A DNA stretch of 57,048 nt from Oscillospiraceae bacterium. Its GTDB lineage: Bacteria > Bacillota > Clostridia > Saccharofermentanales > Fastidiosipilaceae. The position numbers were made by a program, and so were the translations under genes. Under the pieces are notes generated by a model. It worked only from the letters and a program-made list of their open reading frames with translations. It was not told the DNA's origin and did not search any database. This document shows positions 8,839 through 16,288 of this stretch, piece after piece (positions within the stretch are counted from its first letter, which is position 1; every line of letters begins with the position of its first letter). The stretch lies in assembly GCA_028704415.1 (NCBI GenBank), contig JAQWFM010000006.1, positions 1-57,048 of the forward strand, read 5' to 3'.

Positions 8839-9633
8839 ATGAAACAACCTGTAATGCAGCATACCCCAGCGGGTTTTCCCGGTGTGGATTTGCACACGCA
8901 TATTTTGCCGCAGATGGATGACGGCTCTGCATCAGTCCAGGAATCGCTGCGGATGCTGCAGCAGCTGCAACAGCAGGGGGTCGGTGCCCTGGCGCTCAGT
9001 TCTCACTATTATCCCTATAGAGAACAGTTGACGACTTATATACAAAGACGGCAGGCCGCCTGGCAAAAGCTTAGGACCGCGCTTTATGCCGGGGCGCCGC
9101 GTCTGGCTTTATCCGCTGAAGTGTTTTTTTGTGATACGCTGCTGGCTCAGGATGATGTCAGCGATATTTGTACCACCGGCGCTGACGGTCAGCTCTATTT
9201 GCTGACGGAGTTGCCGGAAGGGCGCCCGGTCAGTGACAATACCCTGCACAAACTGCTGCAATTCATGGATGAACAGGGGATCATCCCCGTCCTGGCCCAT
9301 CTTGAGCGTTATCCGGATTTATTTCATAATGCCGGCAAACTAAAACAGCTGACCCAGGCGGGGATCAGAGTTCAGCTCAGCACAACAGCCATCCCGGCGA
9401 CCTTTTGGGAAAGCCGGCGCATTAAACGCTATATCAGTCAGGGGTTAATCCACGGCTTAGGCTCAGACGCCCACAACATGGGGGTGCGCGCGCCGCGTTA
9501 TGCCGCAGGATATGAGCAGCTTTGCCAAATGCTGGGCCAGGCGCAGGCCGAAGACCTTAACCGGCAGGCCTGGCAAATGATCAGCGGCCGCTGGCTGCAA
9601 CCTGCAGACAAATTGACCTGCGCGACACCATAA
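8839..9633 (+). CDS. PHP-family tyrosine-protein phosphatase, CpsB/CapC/YwqE type
   Basis: Metal-dependent phosphatase that reverses BY-kinase autophosphorylation. The 264-aa protein carries the PHP metal ligands in order: DLHTHILPQMDDG near the N terminus, SSHYYPY, the glutamate in LSAEVFF, the histidine in VLAHLERYPDLF, and the C-terminal GSDAHNMG. The start at 8839 follows CAGGAGG; the upstream in-frame ATG at 8749 lies inside the kinase gene. It is the last gene of the module and is followed by a very strong hairpin terminator. No glycosyltransferases, flippase or polymerase follow, so the synthesis genes must be elsewhere. Confidence 0.92.
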   Translation: MKQPVMQHTPAGFPGVDLHTHILPQMDDGSASVQESLRMLQQLQQQGVGALALSSHYYPYREQLTTYIQRRQAAWQKLRTALYAGAPRLALSAEVFFCDTLLAQDDVSDICTTGADGQLYLLTELPEGRPVSDNTLHKLLQFMDEQGIIPVLAHLERYPDLFHNAGKLKQLTQAGIRVQLSTTAIPATFWESRRIKRYISQGLIHGLGSDAHNMGVRAPRYAAGYEQLCQMLGQAQAEDLNRQAWQMISGRWLQPADKLTCATP

Positions 9634-9658
9634 CTGTCCCACGGGCAAAAACTATGAC

Positions 9659-9710
9659 CGCAGCCTTACATTATCCTGCCGATTGCAGGATAATGTAAGG
9701 CTGCGTTTCT
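9659..9710 (+). terminator. 21-bp perfect hairpin terminator after the polysaccharide module
   Basis: Bases 9659-9679 pair without mismatch with 9685-9705 around a 5-base loop (CGATT), followed by TTTCT. The stem is unusually long for an intrinsic terminator. There is no T run on the opposite strand, so it acts, if at all, in the plus direction, insulating the peptide-export locus from read-through. Confidence 0.75.
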
Positions 9711-9761
9711 CTGGCCCCTCAGGTTTAGTTATTCGGCATTTACCAAAAAGGTGTCAGAAGC

Positions 9762-11087
9762 ATGCGCGCACTTGCCCAGGATCCGTCCGGAGATTTGTAT
9801 TTTTACCCGTCGGCCTTTTGGAAAAAATTAGACGTGCTGCAGCGCGCGAACACCGTGGCCCTGGAAGCGCCTTCCGGCTACGGAAAGAGTACAGCCGTGA
9901 AGGATTTTTTGACCACGGTGGTATCGGAGACCCGGTCGCGGCTGTGCTGGTGCACGGCCCAGGCCGGTGTGCCTGCTGAAGCTTATCTGCAGCTGTGTAA
10001 GCTGGTGGAGCAGCTGGATCCTGTGACTGGCCGGCGCTTGCAAAAAGCAGGCCTTCCCGACTCACAAAATCTCACCGGTCTTGGCGAACTGTGGCAAAAC
10101 TTCAGCAGCGGGGAAACCTGCTTCCTGGTGATTGATAACTTTCAGCAGCTGGCGCCGGTTTTTCCGCTCCCGCTCTTCAATGCGATTTTGGAACGCCCCC
10201 GCTCAGGCCTGCATGTTGTACTAATATCGCAGTTTTTTCCGCGGGAGCAACTGGCCTTGCTGCTGAAGCTAGGGGTACCGCTGCTGAATCAGGCCGATCT
10301 GGCCTGGTCTGCCGCCGATATACAGGCTTACGCTACTCGCCGCGGACAGCGACTGACCGCGGCGCAAGCCCAGGAGCTTTACCGGCAGACCGGCGGCTGG
10401 GTTACCGCCGTTTCCCTGTATCTGCGGCTGCGCCAGGATAAACGGCCGGAGCAAGAAAGCACCGGCGGCATTCTGATGCTGCTGGAGCACGCGGTCTGGG
10501 CAACGCTGCCGCTACAGCAACAGACTGTCCTGCTGAATCTTTCTCCCTTTCAGCAGGTAACTGAGGCTCAGCTTCGCTTTTTAAACCGGGAGCTCAATCC
10601 GCAGGCCGACCTGCGCGCGGCGCTCAACCTGCCGCTGATCCGCCATGATCCGCTTACCCACAGCTATGAAATACATGAATTGCTGTCTGATTTGCTGCAG
10701 GAGCGGCGCCGGCAGCAGGAAGCGGATTTTAACCGGGACTGCCTGCGCCGGGCAGGCGACTGGTGCTTTGAAAGCGGCGCCGGCCTGCAGGCAGCCAGTC
10801 TTTACGAACAGGCCGGAGACTTCAGGTCAGTTATGAAGCTGGATCCGCGGACTTTTTACCATGACAGGCTTAACGGGGATGCGTTCTACCGCACCGCCTG
10901 GCTTTGGTCCGAACACCAGGGCCGGGATCCCGCTTTGCTGCGGCTGCAGCCGTTGTTCTGGCTGCGGCTGGCTTATCTTTTGCTCTCCAGCGGCCGGACT
11001 GAAGCTTTCCGACAGCTGTTGCGGCGGCTTTTCCCCTTGCTGGACCGCACAAACCCGGCAGACCGGCTTTTACTGGCAGACTGGTAG
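9762..11087 (+). pseudogene. MalT-like LuxR-family regulator, N-terminal part (interrupted by in-frame TAG)
   Basis: N-terminal 441 residues of what should be an ~828-residue ATP-dependent LuxR activator. Visible are Walker A (APSGYGKSTAV, about residues 37-47), Walker B (CFLVIDNFQQL, about 120) and an STAND-type NB-ARC-like ATPase region to about residue 270, then the start of the helical-repeat sensor region. The frame stops at TAG 11085-11087, but the same frame stays open to the HTH domain at 12248, and the 13 codons after the TAG read LLHSYTKLPDLPR, like continued family sequence. AAGGTG lies about 9 bases before the ATG. TAG is an ordinary stop for two other genes here, so a nonsense mutation is most likely; the truncated product would lack DNA binding. 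Confidence 0.75.
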
Positions 11088-11126
11088 CTGCTGCATAGCT
11101 ATACCAAACTCCCGGATCTTCCCCGC

Positions 11127-12248
11127 ATGACCAGGTCACTGCAGCAGGCCCGGAAGCTGTTCCAGGCAGACTGTTCCCAGGTAATCCAGCAAGACTCGCC
11201 CTGGTGCTACGGGGTGTTTGCGCCCTGCTCATGCTTCCAGCAGACGCCCGGTCAGATTGAGCAGGAAGCCTGCGCATTAAGCAGCTATCTTAAACTGTAT
11301 ACAAAGCTCACCCGGGGCCATGGGGCCGGGCTGGACAGTCTGTTCCGGGCAGAAGCCAGTTACTATGCGGGCCGGCTGTCCGAAGCTGAAAAACAGGCTT
11401 ATATCGCAAGCTTTGTCGCTCACAGCGAGGGACAAGACCTGATTGCCCTGGCGGCCTTCTATATTTTGGGGTGGATCTCAGTCCATAAAAAGGGCGTTGC
11501 CGGCTGGCAGGATGCCGTCAGGTCCCTGAAGGAGCGGGCCTCCGCGATTATTAAACAAGCTTATATTTTGCCTTCCTCAGTTGAAGCCCTGCAAATGATC
11601 CTGGTCCTGGAAACCGGCCAGCCAGTTTATCCCGCCGGGCTGGCAGAAGGCAGCTTGACTGGCGATCACCTGCCCGGGCTGCATAAAATTCAGGTCACCC
11701 TGTATCTGAACCAACTGCTGGACAGCCGGCAGCTGCCGCGGCTGACAGCCTGCCTGGAGGCATTATTTCCTGACGGTATGCTGATTCACAGCTTTGGCGA
11801 TGTCTTTCCGGCCCTGCTGGCCGCCCAGGCTTACAGCGCCTTGGGACAGCAGGAAGCCTGCCGGCAGCTCCTGAAACAGCTCATCGGCTTTTTGCTGCCT
11901 GACCGGTTATTTAATCAGCTTATTGTCTATGACCTTAAAACCAACGGCCTGGTTTCGGCCTGCTTCAAAGCCGATTTTCCCGCGCAGGCAGCGCAGTTTC
12001 TGCGCGCACGCCAGCAAATGGAAGCGGCTTTTATCCACGGCTTTCCCGAGGTAGAGCAGCAGCAGGCCGCAGCACAGCTTAGCTGCCGCGAGCAGGAAAT
12101 CGCCCGGCTGGCGGCGTCAGGTTTGACCAATGAAGAGATTGCCCGGCAGCTTTTTTTGTCCGTTAATACCGTCCGCGCCCATCTGCGCGCCATCTTTCGC
12201 AAGCTGGGCATTCAGCACCGCAGTAAGCTGAACGAATTTCTGCGCTGA
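11127..12248 (+). pseudogene. MalT-like LuxR-family regulator, C-terminal part with HTH
   Basis: Continuation of the interrupted regulator in the same frame. The 373 codons from the first ATG after the TAG hold the rest of the helical repeats and end in a complete LuxR helix-turn-helix: LSCREQEIARLAASGLTNEE through VNTVRAHLRAIFRKLGI (last ~60 residues). No ribosome binding site is visible before the ATG at 11127, so independent translation is doubtful. If it were expressed alone, the DNA-binding domain would be free of ATPase control. Context at the head of the export locus suggests the intact ancestor activated it (inference). Confidence 0.7.
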
Positions 12249-12350
12249 CCGCCGCCATGCCTCCAGCTTAAGGCAGGGGCTGGCGCTGCCTCCCGGCAGG
12301 TGTCTGCCCGTCTCAGCCCTTCGGTCCCGTATTTTTTCCGCAGAACAAAA

Positions 12351-12368
12351 ATCGTCCGTTCAGACGAT
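12351..12368. promoter_or_regulatory. palindrome ATCGTC-N6-GACGAT, possible operator
   Basis: A perfect 6-bp inverted repeat with a 6-base centre lies about 20 bases upstream of TATAAA (12389-12394). It sits in the gap between the LuxR gene and the DUF2442/STAS genes. No T run follows, so it is not a terminator. An operator for the adjacent LuxR-type regulator is possible but unproven. Confidence 0.3.
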
Positions 12369-12452
12369 AGGCCTGGCCTGTTCGCCTTTATAAACTAGAC
12401 CCGGAAAGGTAGCTGAGGCTGATTTCAAGGACTGCGAAATGAGGTGAAAAGC

Positions 12453-12695
12453 TTGCATTATATCAAAGCAGTCGTCCCTCTGACCGGGACTCGTTTATTT
12501 ATGGCGTTAGAAAGCGGCAGCATGCTGATTGTAGACCTGTCGGTCCGCCCGACATTTGTGAGATTTCAGCAATTAGCCGATACTGACCTTTTTGCCAGCG
12601 CCCGGACCGACGGCGATTATGTCATCTGGGGCAACGGGCAAATCCGGATCACCGCCCGGGAATTGATGGAAGCCGTGCTGATCGGCGAAGCCTGA
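12453..12695 (+). CDS. DUF2442-family small protein
   Basis: An 80-residue protein resembling DUF2442 proteins: a beta-rich fold with VPLTGTRLFMALESGSMLIVDLS, LADTDLFASARTDGDYVIWG and a C-terminal helix with TARELMEAV. The family is of unknown biochemical role and often sits in toxin-antitoxin-like or regulatory neighbourhoods (family knowledge). I place the start at TTG 12453 because GAGGTG lies 6 bases upstream; an in-frame GTG at 12444 overlaps that site and has no good site of its own. It precedes the STAS gene by 115 bases and is probably in the same transcript. Confidence 0.6.
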   Translation: MHYIKAVVPLTGTRLFMALESGSMLIVDLSVRPTFVRFQQLADTDLFASARTDGDYVIWGNGQIRITARELMEAVLIGEA

Positions 12696-12810
12696 GCTTA
12701 GCTGGCAGCAGTGGCAGGCCATCGGGGTGTTGCCGGCAGCCCCAGGGGTGGCCTGCAGCCCCAGGGAAAGGAGTGCGCCGGCCGGGAAAAGCTGGCGGCG
12801 AAAATAAGTT

Positions 12811-13125
12811 ATGACCATTCAAAGAGATATGGATTCAAACAAGCAGCAGCTGTTGCTCTACCTCAGTGGCCGCCTGGATACAGGCACCGCCCCCCAGCTG
12901 GAAGCGGCTCTGAAGGAGGATATCCAGACTGCCCGGCAGCTCACCCTGGATTTTCAGCAGCTTGAGTACCTGTCCAGCGCCGGCCTGCGGGTCCTGCTGG
13001 CAACCCAAAAAATCATGCAGGCTAAAGAAGGCATGGTGATCCGGCATGTAAACGCCGTCATCATGGAGATCTTTGACATCACCGGCTTTTCCGACATCCT
13101 GACCATTGAACATGCTGCCCGCTGA
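12811..13125 (+). CDS. STAS-domain anti-anti-sigma factor-like protein
   Basis: A single STAS domain of 104 residues, the switch protein of Rsb/SpoIIAA-type partner switching: unphosphorylated it binds a HATPase kinase, phosphorylated it lets go. The conserved loop LEYLSSAGLRVLL (about residues 50-62) carries the phosphorylatable serine just before AGLR. Alternative ATGs occur 6 codons in; none has a strong ribosome binding site. Its end overlaps the next gene. The phosphatase two genes downstream is the natural partner. No sigma factor is visible in the window, so the final target is unknown. Confidence 0.85.
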   Translation: MTIQRDMDSNKQQLLLYLSGRLDTGTAPQLEAALKEDIQTARQLTLDFQQLEYLSSAGLRVLLATQKIMQAKEGMVIRHVNAVIMEIFDITGFSDILTIEHAAR

Positions 13126-13699
13126 TCTGATCCTGGAGCCTCTCTCGCCGGCCAATATTGCCGTGGCTCAGACGCTGTCAGATCAGTTTGTCGGGCAGGG
13201 AATGTATCCTCCCGCGCAGCTGGCCCGGCTGGCACCGGATCCGCAGCAGGAGTTTGTCCTGTTACGGCGCTCCGGCGTTTACATTGGTTATTTTTACGCC
13301 CAGCAGTTACCGGCCGGACAGCTGGATCGGTGGCCCGGTCCGGACTACCGCGATGTCGCGGACCTTTGTACCCCTCATGAGACGATTGTCATCTACCGTT
13401 CCATGGGGTTAGAGGCGGCCTGGCGCGGCAGCGGGCTCAGCGATGCGATTCTGGCTCATTATAATCACTTGTACCAGGACCAGCGCCGGATCCGCCTGCT
13501 GCTGGGCTTTGCCTGGAAACAGGGCGCTCATGTGCCCGCCCGGCGCCTGTTGTTACACAATGGCCTTCAATACGTGCGGGACCTGACGGCGCCTTGGGCC
13601 GGTATTTCGACGCTATGCTGCCCTTACTGCGGCAGCTCGCCCTGCCGCTGCGACGCGCAGTTATATTGCAAAGGAGGCCTGACATGCGTTTCAACCTGA
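13112..13699 (+). CDS. GNAT-like acetyltransferase with C-terminal cysteine cluster
   Basis: A 195-residue protein best matching the GNAT acetyltransferase fold: a beta hairpin around FVLLRRSGVYIGYFY, then an acetyl-CoA loop-like segment GLEAAWRGSGLSDAILAHY (about residues 100-118). The C terminus carries CCPYCGSSPCRC followed by another cysteine, a possible zinc site. The gene overlaps STAS by 14 bases at its start and the phosphatase by 16 bases at its end, so the three are translationally coupled. A TTG six bases upstream is an alternative start. Substrate unknown; GNAT assignment is moderate. Confidence 0.55.
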   Translation: MLPADLILEPLSPANIAVAQTLSDQFVGQGMYPPAQLARLAPDPQQEFVLLRRSGVYIGYFYAQQLPAGQLDRWPGPDYRDVADLCTPHETIVIYRSMGLEAAWRGSGLSDAILAHYNHLYQDQRRIRLLLGFAWKQGAHVPARRLLLHNGLQYVRDLTAPWAGISTLCCPYCGSSPCRCDAQLYCKGGLTCVST

Positions 13700-15696
13700 A
13701 AAACCTGCGGCTGCGGCACCTTTCTCAGCGGCTGGTCCTGGGGTTTGTGACCCTGGGCCTGGTCATCTGCACGGCCTGCCTGCTCATTGCTTATCTTAAA
13801 TACAAAACCGCCGTTGAGGCCCAGTATAACGAAAGCGCTTACCGCATTGCCGCGGTGGGGCTGTCCTATATCGACGGTGACGCGATCTGGCGCTATCTGG
13901 ACAGCGGGCAGACTGACGCGGCCTACGACGTCATGGGCCAGGCCCTGAGCAGCCTGCGCAGCAATATGCAGGCTAACTATATCTATATCGCCCGCTACAG
14001 TAACCTGCAGCTGACCTATGTCTTTGACGCGGACAACCCGGCTGATGATTATGAGCCCTATCAGCTGGGGGATACCGGCCCAATCAATGCCGAATACCAG
14101 GCTGATCTGGACTACATTATTCAGACCGGGCAGCGATCCCAACGCTATTTTTATTCCCAAAGCCAGTTTGGTTACAATACCTCCGCCATCGTGCCCATTT
14201 ACACCTCCGACGGTCAGGTCGCGGCGCTGCTGGGGGTGGAAGTCGCCATGGAGACAATGCAGCACCTGCTTACCCAGTTCATCCTCTTTACCTTTCTGGT
14301 CTCGGCCGCGCTGACGGCGCTCTTTGTCAGCCTCTATCTGATCTACCTGCAAAAGCATGTCGTTGCCCCGATCCGCCTGATGACGCACGAAGCCGGGCAG
14401 TTCATCCAGGATGAGGCTGCCGGCAGCCTGACGCTAGACCAAATCCGGACCGGCGATGAAATCGAGACACTGGCCCGGGCCATTCAGAAAATGGAAGCGG
14501 ATATCCACCATTATATCCGGCACCTGACTCAGGTCACCGCTGAAAAAGAACGGATCAGCACCGAGCTCGGGGTTGCCGCACATATCCAGTCCAGCATGCT
14601 GCCTTGTATCTTTCCGGCCTTTCCGGACGATCCTGACTTTGATATTTTTGCCACCATGGCCCCGGCACGGGAAGTCGGCGGTGATTTTTATGACTTTTTC
14701 ATGCCGGACCCGCAACATCTGGTTTTTTTAATCGCGGATGTTTCCGGCAAGGGCGTCCCGGCGGCGCTTTATATGGTGATCGCCCGGACCCTGATCAAAA
14801 ATGAGGCGCTGGCGGGCAGTTCGGCTGCCGACATTTTTACCCGGGTCAACGCCCAGCTGTGCGACAACAACGAGGCCAATATGTTTGTGACAGCCTGGCT
14901 TGGTATCTATGACCGGGGCAGCGGCCGGCTGAGTTTTGTCAACGCCGGTCATAATCCTCCCTATATCGGCCGGGCCGGGCAACCCTGGCAGCGCCTGCAG
15001 CAGCGGCCTGGCTTTGTGCTGGGAGGCTTGCAGGGCACCCGCTTTCATGCTGGCGAGCTCATCCTGCAGGCAGGCGACACCGTTTACCTTTATACCGACG
15101 GCGTCACTGAAGCGACAGACGTTCAGCAAACCTTGTTTGGTGAAGCGCGGCTGGCCGCGAGTCTCAACCGCCATAGCCAGCAGGCCCCGGCCAGCCTGCT
15201 GCAGGCGCTTAGTCAGGATGTGGCGTCTTTTACCTGCGGCGGGGAGCCGGCAGATGACATGACCATGCTGGCCCTGCGCATCAACAGTGATGCCCGGCCG
15301 TCTTTACGGCTGCTGGCTGAGCTGGAGCAGGCACCGCGTCTGCTGGCTTTCCTGGATGGCCTGCTGCAGGGCACCCGCTGTTCGGTCACAACCCAGCATC
15401 AGCTGCATATTGTGCTGGACGAATTATTCTCCAACGTCGTGCGCTACAGCGGCAGTTCATGGATCAGCCTTTACGGCCAGACCGACCGGCAGGGGGTGGA
15501 GCTCACCCTGGCCGACCACGGCATGCCGTATGATCCGCTCAGCAGTGCGCAACCGGATGTCAGCCTGTCAGCCATTGAGCGGCCGGCCGGCGGTCTGGGT
15601 CTTCTGATTGTCCGGCGCCTGACCGATCAGCTCAGCTACAGCTATGTGAACGGGCAGAACCGGCTGACCCTAAGGAAAAATTTCCAGGAGGTATGA
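13684..15696 (+). CDS. membrane SpoIIE-type PP2C phosphatase fused to a HATPase domain
   Basis: A 670-residue sensor protein. Order: membrane helix (about 15-38), extracytoplasmic sensor (about 40-195) with AIVPIYTSDGQVAALLGVEV, second helix (about 200-228), HAMP linker, coiled coil, PP2C/SpoIIE phosphatase (about 300-540: PAREVGGDFYDFF, IADVSGKGVPAALYM, NAGHNPPY, YTDGVTEA, DDMTML), then an RsbW-like HATPase (about 560-670: LDELFSNVVRYSG, GGLGLLIVRRLTD). PP2C domains of this type dephosphorylate STAS proteins, and such a protein is encoded just upstream. Having phosphatase and putative kinase in one chain is a compact partner switch (inference). The start at 13684 follows AAAGGAGG (13670-13677). 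Confidence 0.9.
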   Translation: MRFNLKNLRLRHLSQRLVLGFVTLGLVICTACLLIAYLKYKTAVEAQYNESAYRIAAVGLSYIDGDAIWRYLDSGQTDAAYDVMGQALSSLRSNMQANYIYIARYSNLQLTYVFDADNPADDYEPYQLGDTGPINAEYQADLDYIIQTGQRSQRYFYSQSQFGYNTSAIVPIYTSDGQVAALLGVEVAMETMQHLLTQFILFTFLVSAALTALFVSLYLIYLQKHVVAPIRLMTHEAGQFIQDEAAGSLTLDQIRTGDEIETLARAIQKMEADIHHYIRHLTQVTAEKERISTELGVAAHIQSSMLPCIFPAFPDDPDFDIFATMAPAREVGGDFYDFFMPDPQHLVFLIADVSGKGVPAALYMVIARTLIKNEALAGSSAADIFTRVNAQLCDNNEANMFVTAWLGIYDRGSGRLSFVNAGHNPPYIGRAGQPWQRLQQRPGFVLGGLQGTRFHAGELILQAGDTVYLYTDGVTEATDVQQTLFGEARLAASLNRHSQQAPASLLQALSQDVASFTCGGEPADDMTMLALRINSDARPSLRLLAELEQAPRLLAFLDGLLQGTRCSVTTQHQLHIVLDELFSNVVRYSGSSWISLYGQTDRQGVELTLADHGMPYDPLSSAQPDVSLSAIERPAGGLGLLIVRRLTDQLSYSYVNGQNRLTLRKNFQEV

Positions 15697-15702
15697 GGAG
15701 CC

Positions 15703-16191
15703 ATGCGTGACAAACTTTTTCGCCAGCAGAGTCTGGACCGGGTCAATTCACCCGAACAGTTAAATGATTATATCCGGGTAGCCAACCCCCACATCTGGCT
15801 GCTGCTGATCGCGGTCACCGTCCTGCTGCTGGCATTTCTGGCCTGGGCCATCCTGGGCGAAGTACCGGAAAGCTTTCAGGTTAACGGGATTGTGGCAAAC
15901 GGCCAGGCTGTCTGCTTCCTCTCTCAGGAGCAGGCCGCCTCTATTCAGGCAGGCGACACGGTGGCAATTGGCAGCAGTGGGGCAAGCGGACAGGTCAGCG
16001 CGGTTTCGGCCGCCGTACTGTCGCGGGCTGAAGTGCAGGAGGCTTATCCCGGGGATTATTACAGTGAGCAGCTTAGTCTGAACGACTGGAATGTGGAGAT
16101 ACAGATTCAGGCAGCAGGGCTGGCAGACGGGCTGGCGGAAATCCGCTTCACGACGGACAGCTACCATCCGATCAGTCTCTTACTTAATTAA
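15703..16191 (+). CDS. short NHLM-type HlyD-like secretion adaptor
   Basis: A 162-residue protein whose opening (FRQQSLDRVNSPEQLNDYIR, then a membrane helix at about 30-52) matches the start of NHLM/NHLP bacteriocin-system secretion proteins of the HlyD class. The rest looks like a small lipoyl/barrel-like domain with VNGIVANGQAV and a C-terminal strand region. Full-length members are about 300-420 residues and contain a coiled-coil hairpin, which is missing here. In a Gram-positive cell without outer membrane a minimal adaptor may suffice (inference). It starts 6 bases after the phosphatase stop and is followed by the two ABC genes. Confidence 0.7.
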   Translation: MRDKLFRQQSLDRVNSPEQLNDYIRVANPHIWLLLIAVTVLLLAFLAWAILGEVPESFQVNGIVANGQAVCFLSQEQAASIQAGDTVAIGSSGASGQVSAVSAAVLSRAEVQEAYPGDYYSEQLSLNDWNVEIQIQAAGLADGLAEIRFTTDSYHPISLLLN

Positions 16192-16288
16192 GTCTGCCAG
16201 ATTCGAAGTCCCGGGGACCGGATCCGGCCCCCGGGAACCGCCGGTTCAGGTTAACGGCAGCCAGTCTTACCACCCAGGGGAGGTTTTC

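Noticed and set aside
11085-11087. UAG as pyrrolysine or reassigned codon
   Set aside because: The AraC and GH3 genes here end at UAG in places where read-through would run into neighbouring genes, so UAG is a stop codon.
13624-14388. 254-codon open frame opposite the phosphatase sensor region
   Set aside because: Overlaps the well supported phosphatase gene and has no recognisable domain or ribosome binding site.
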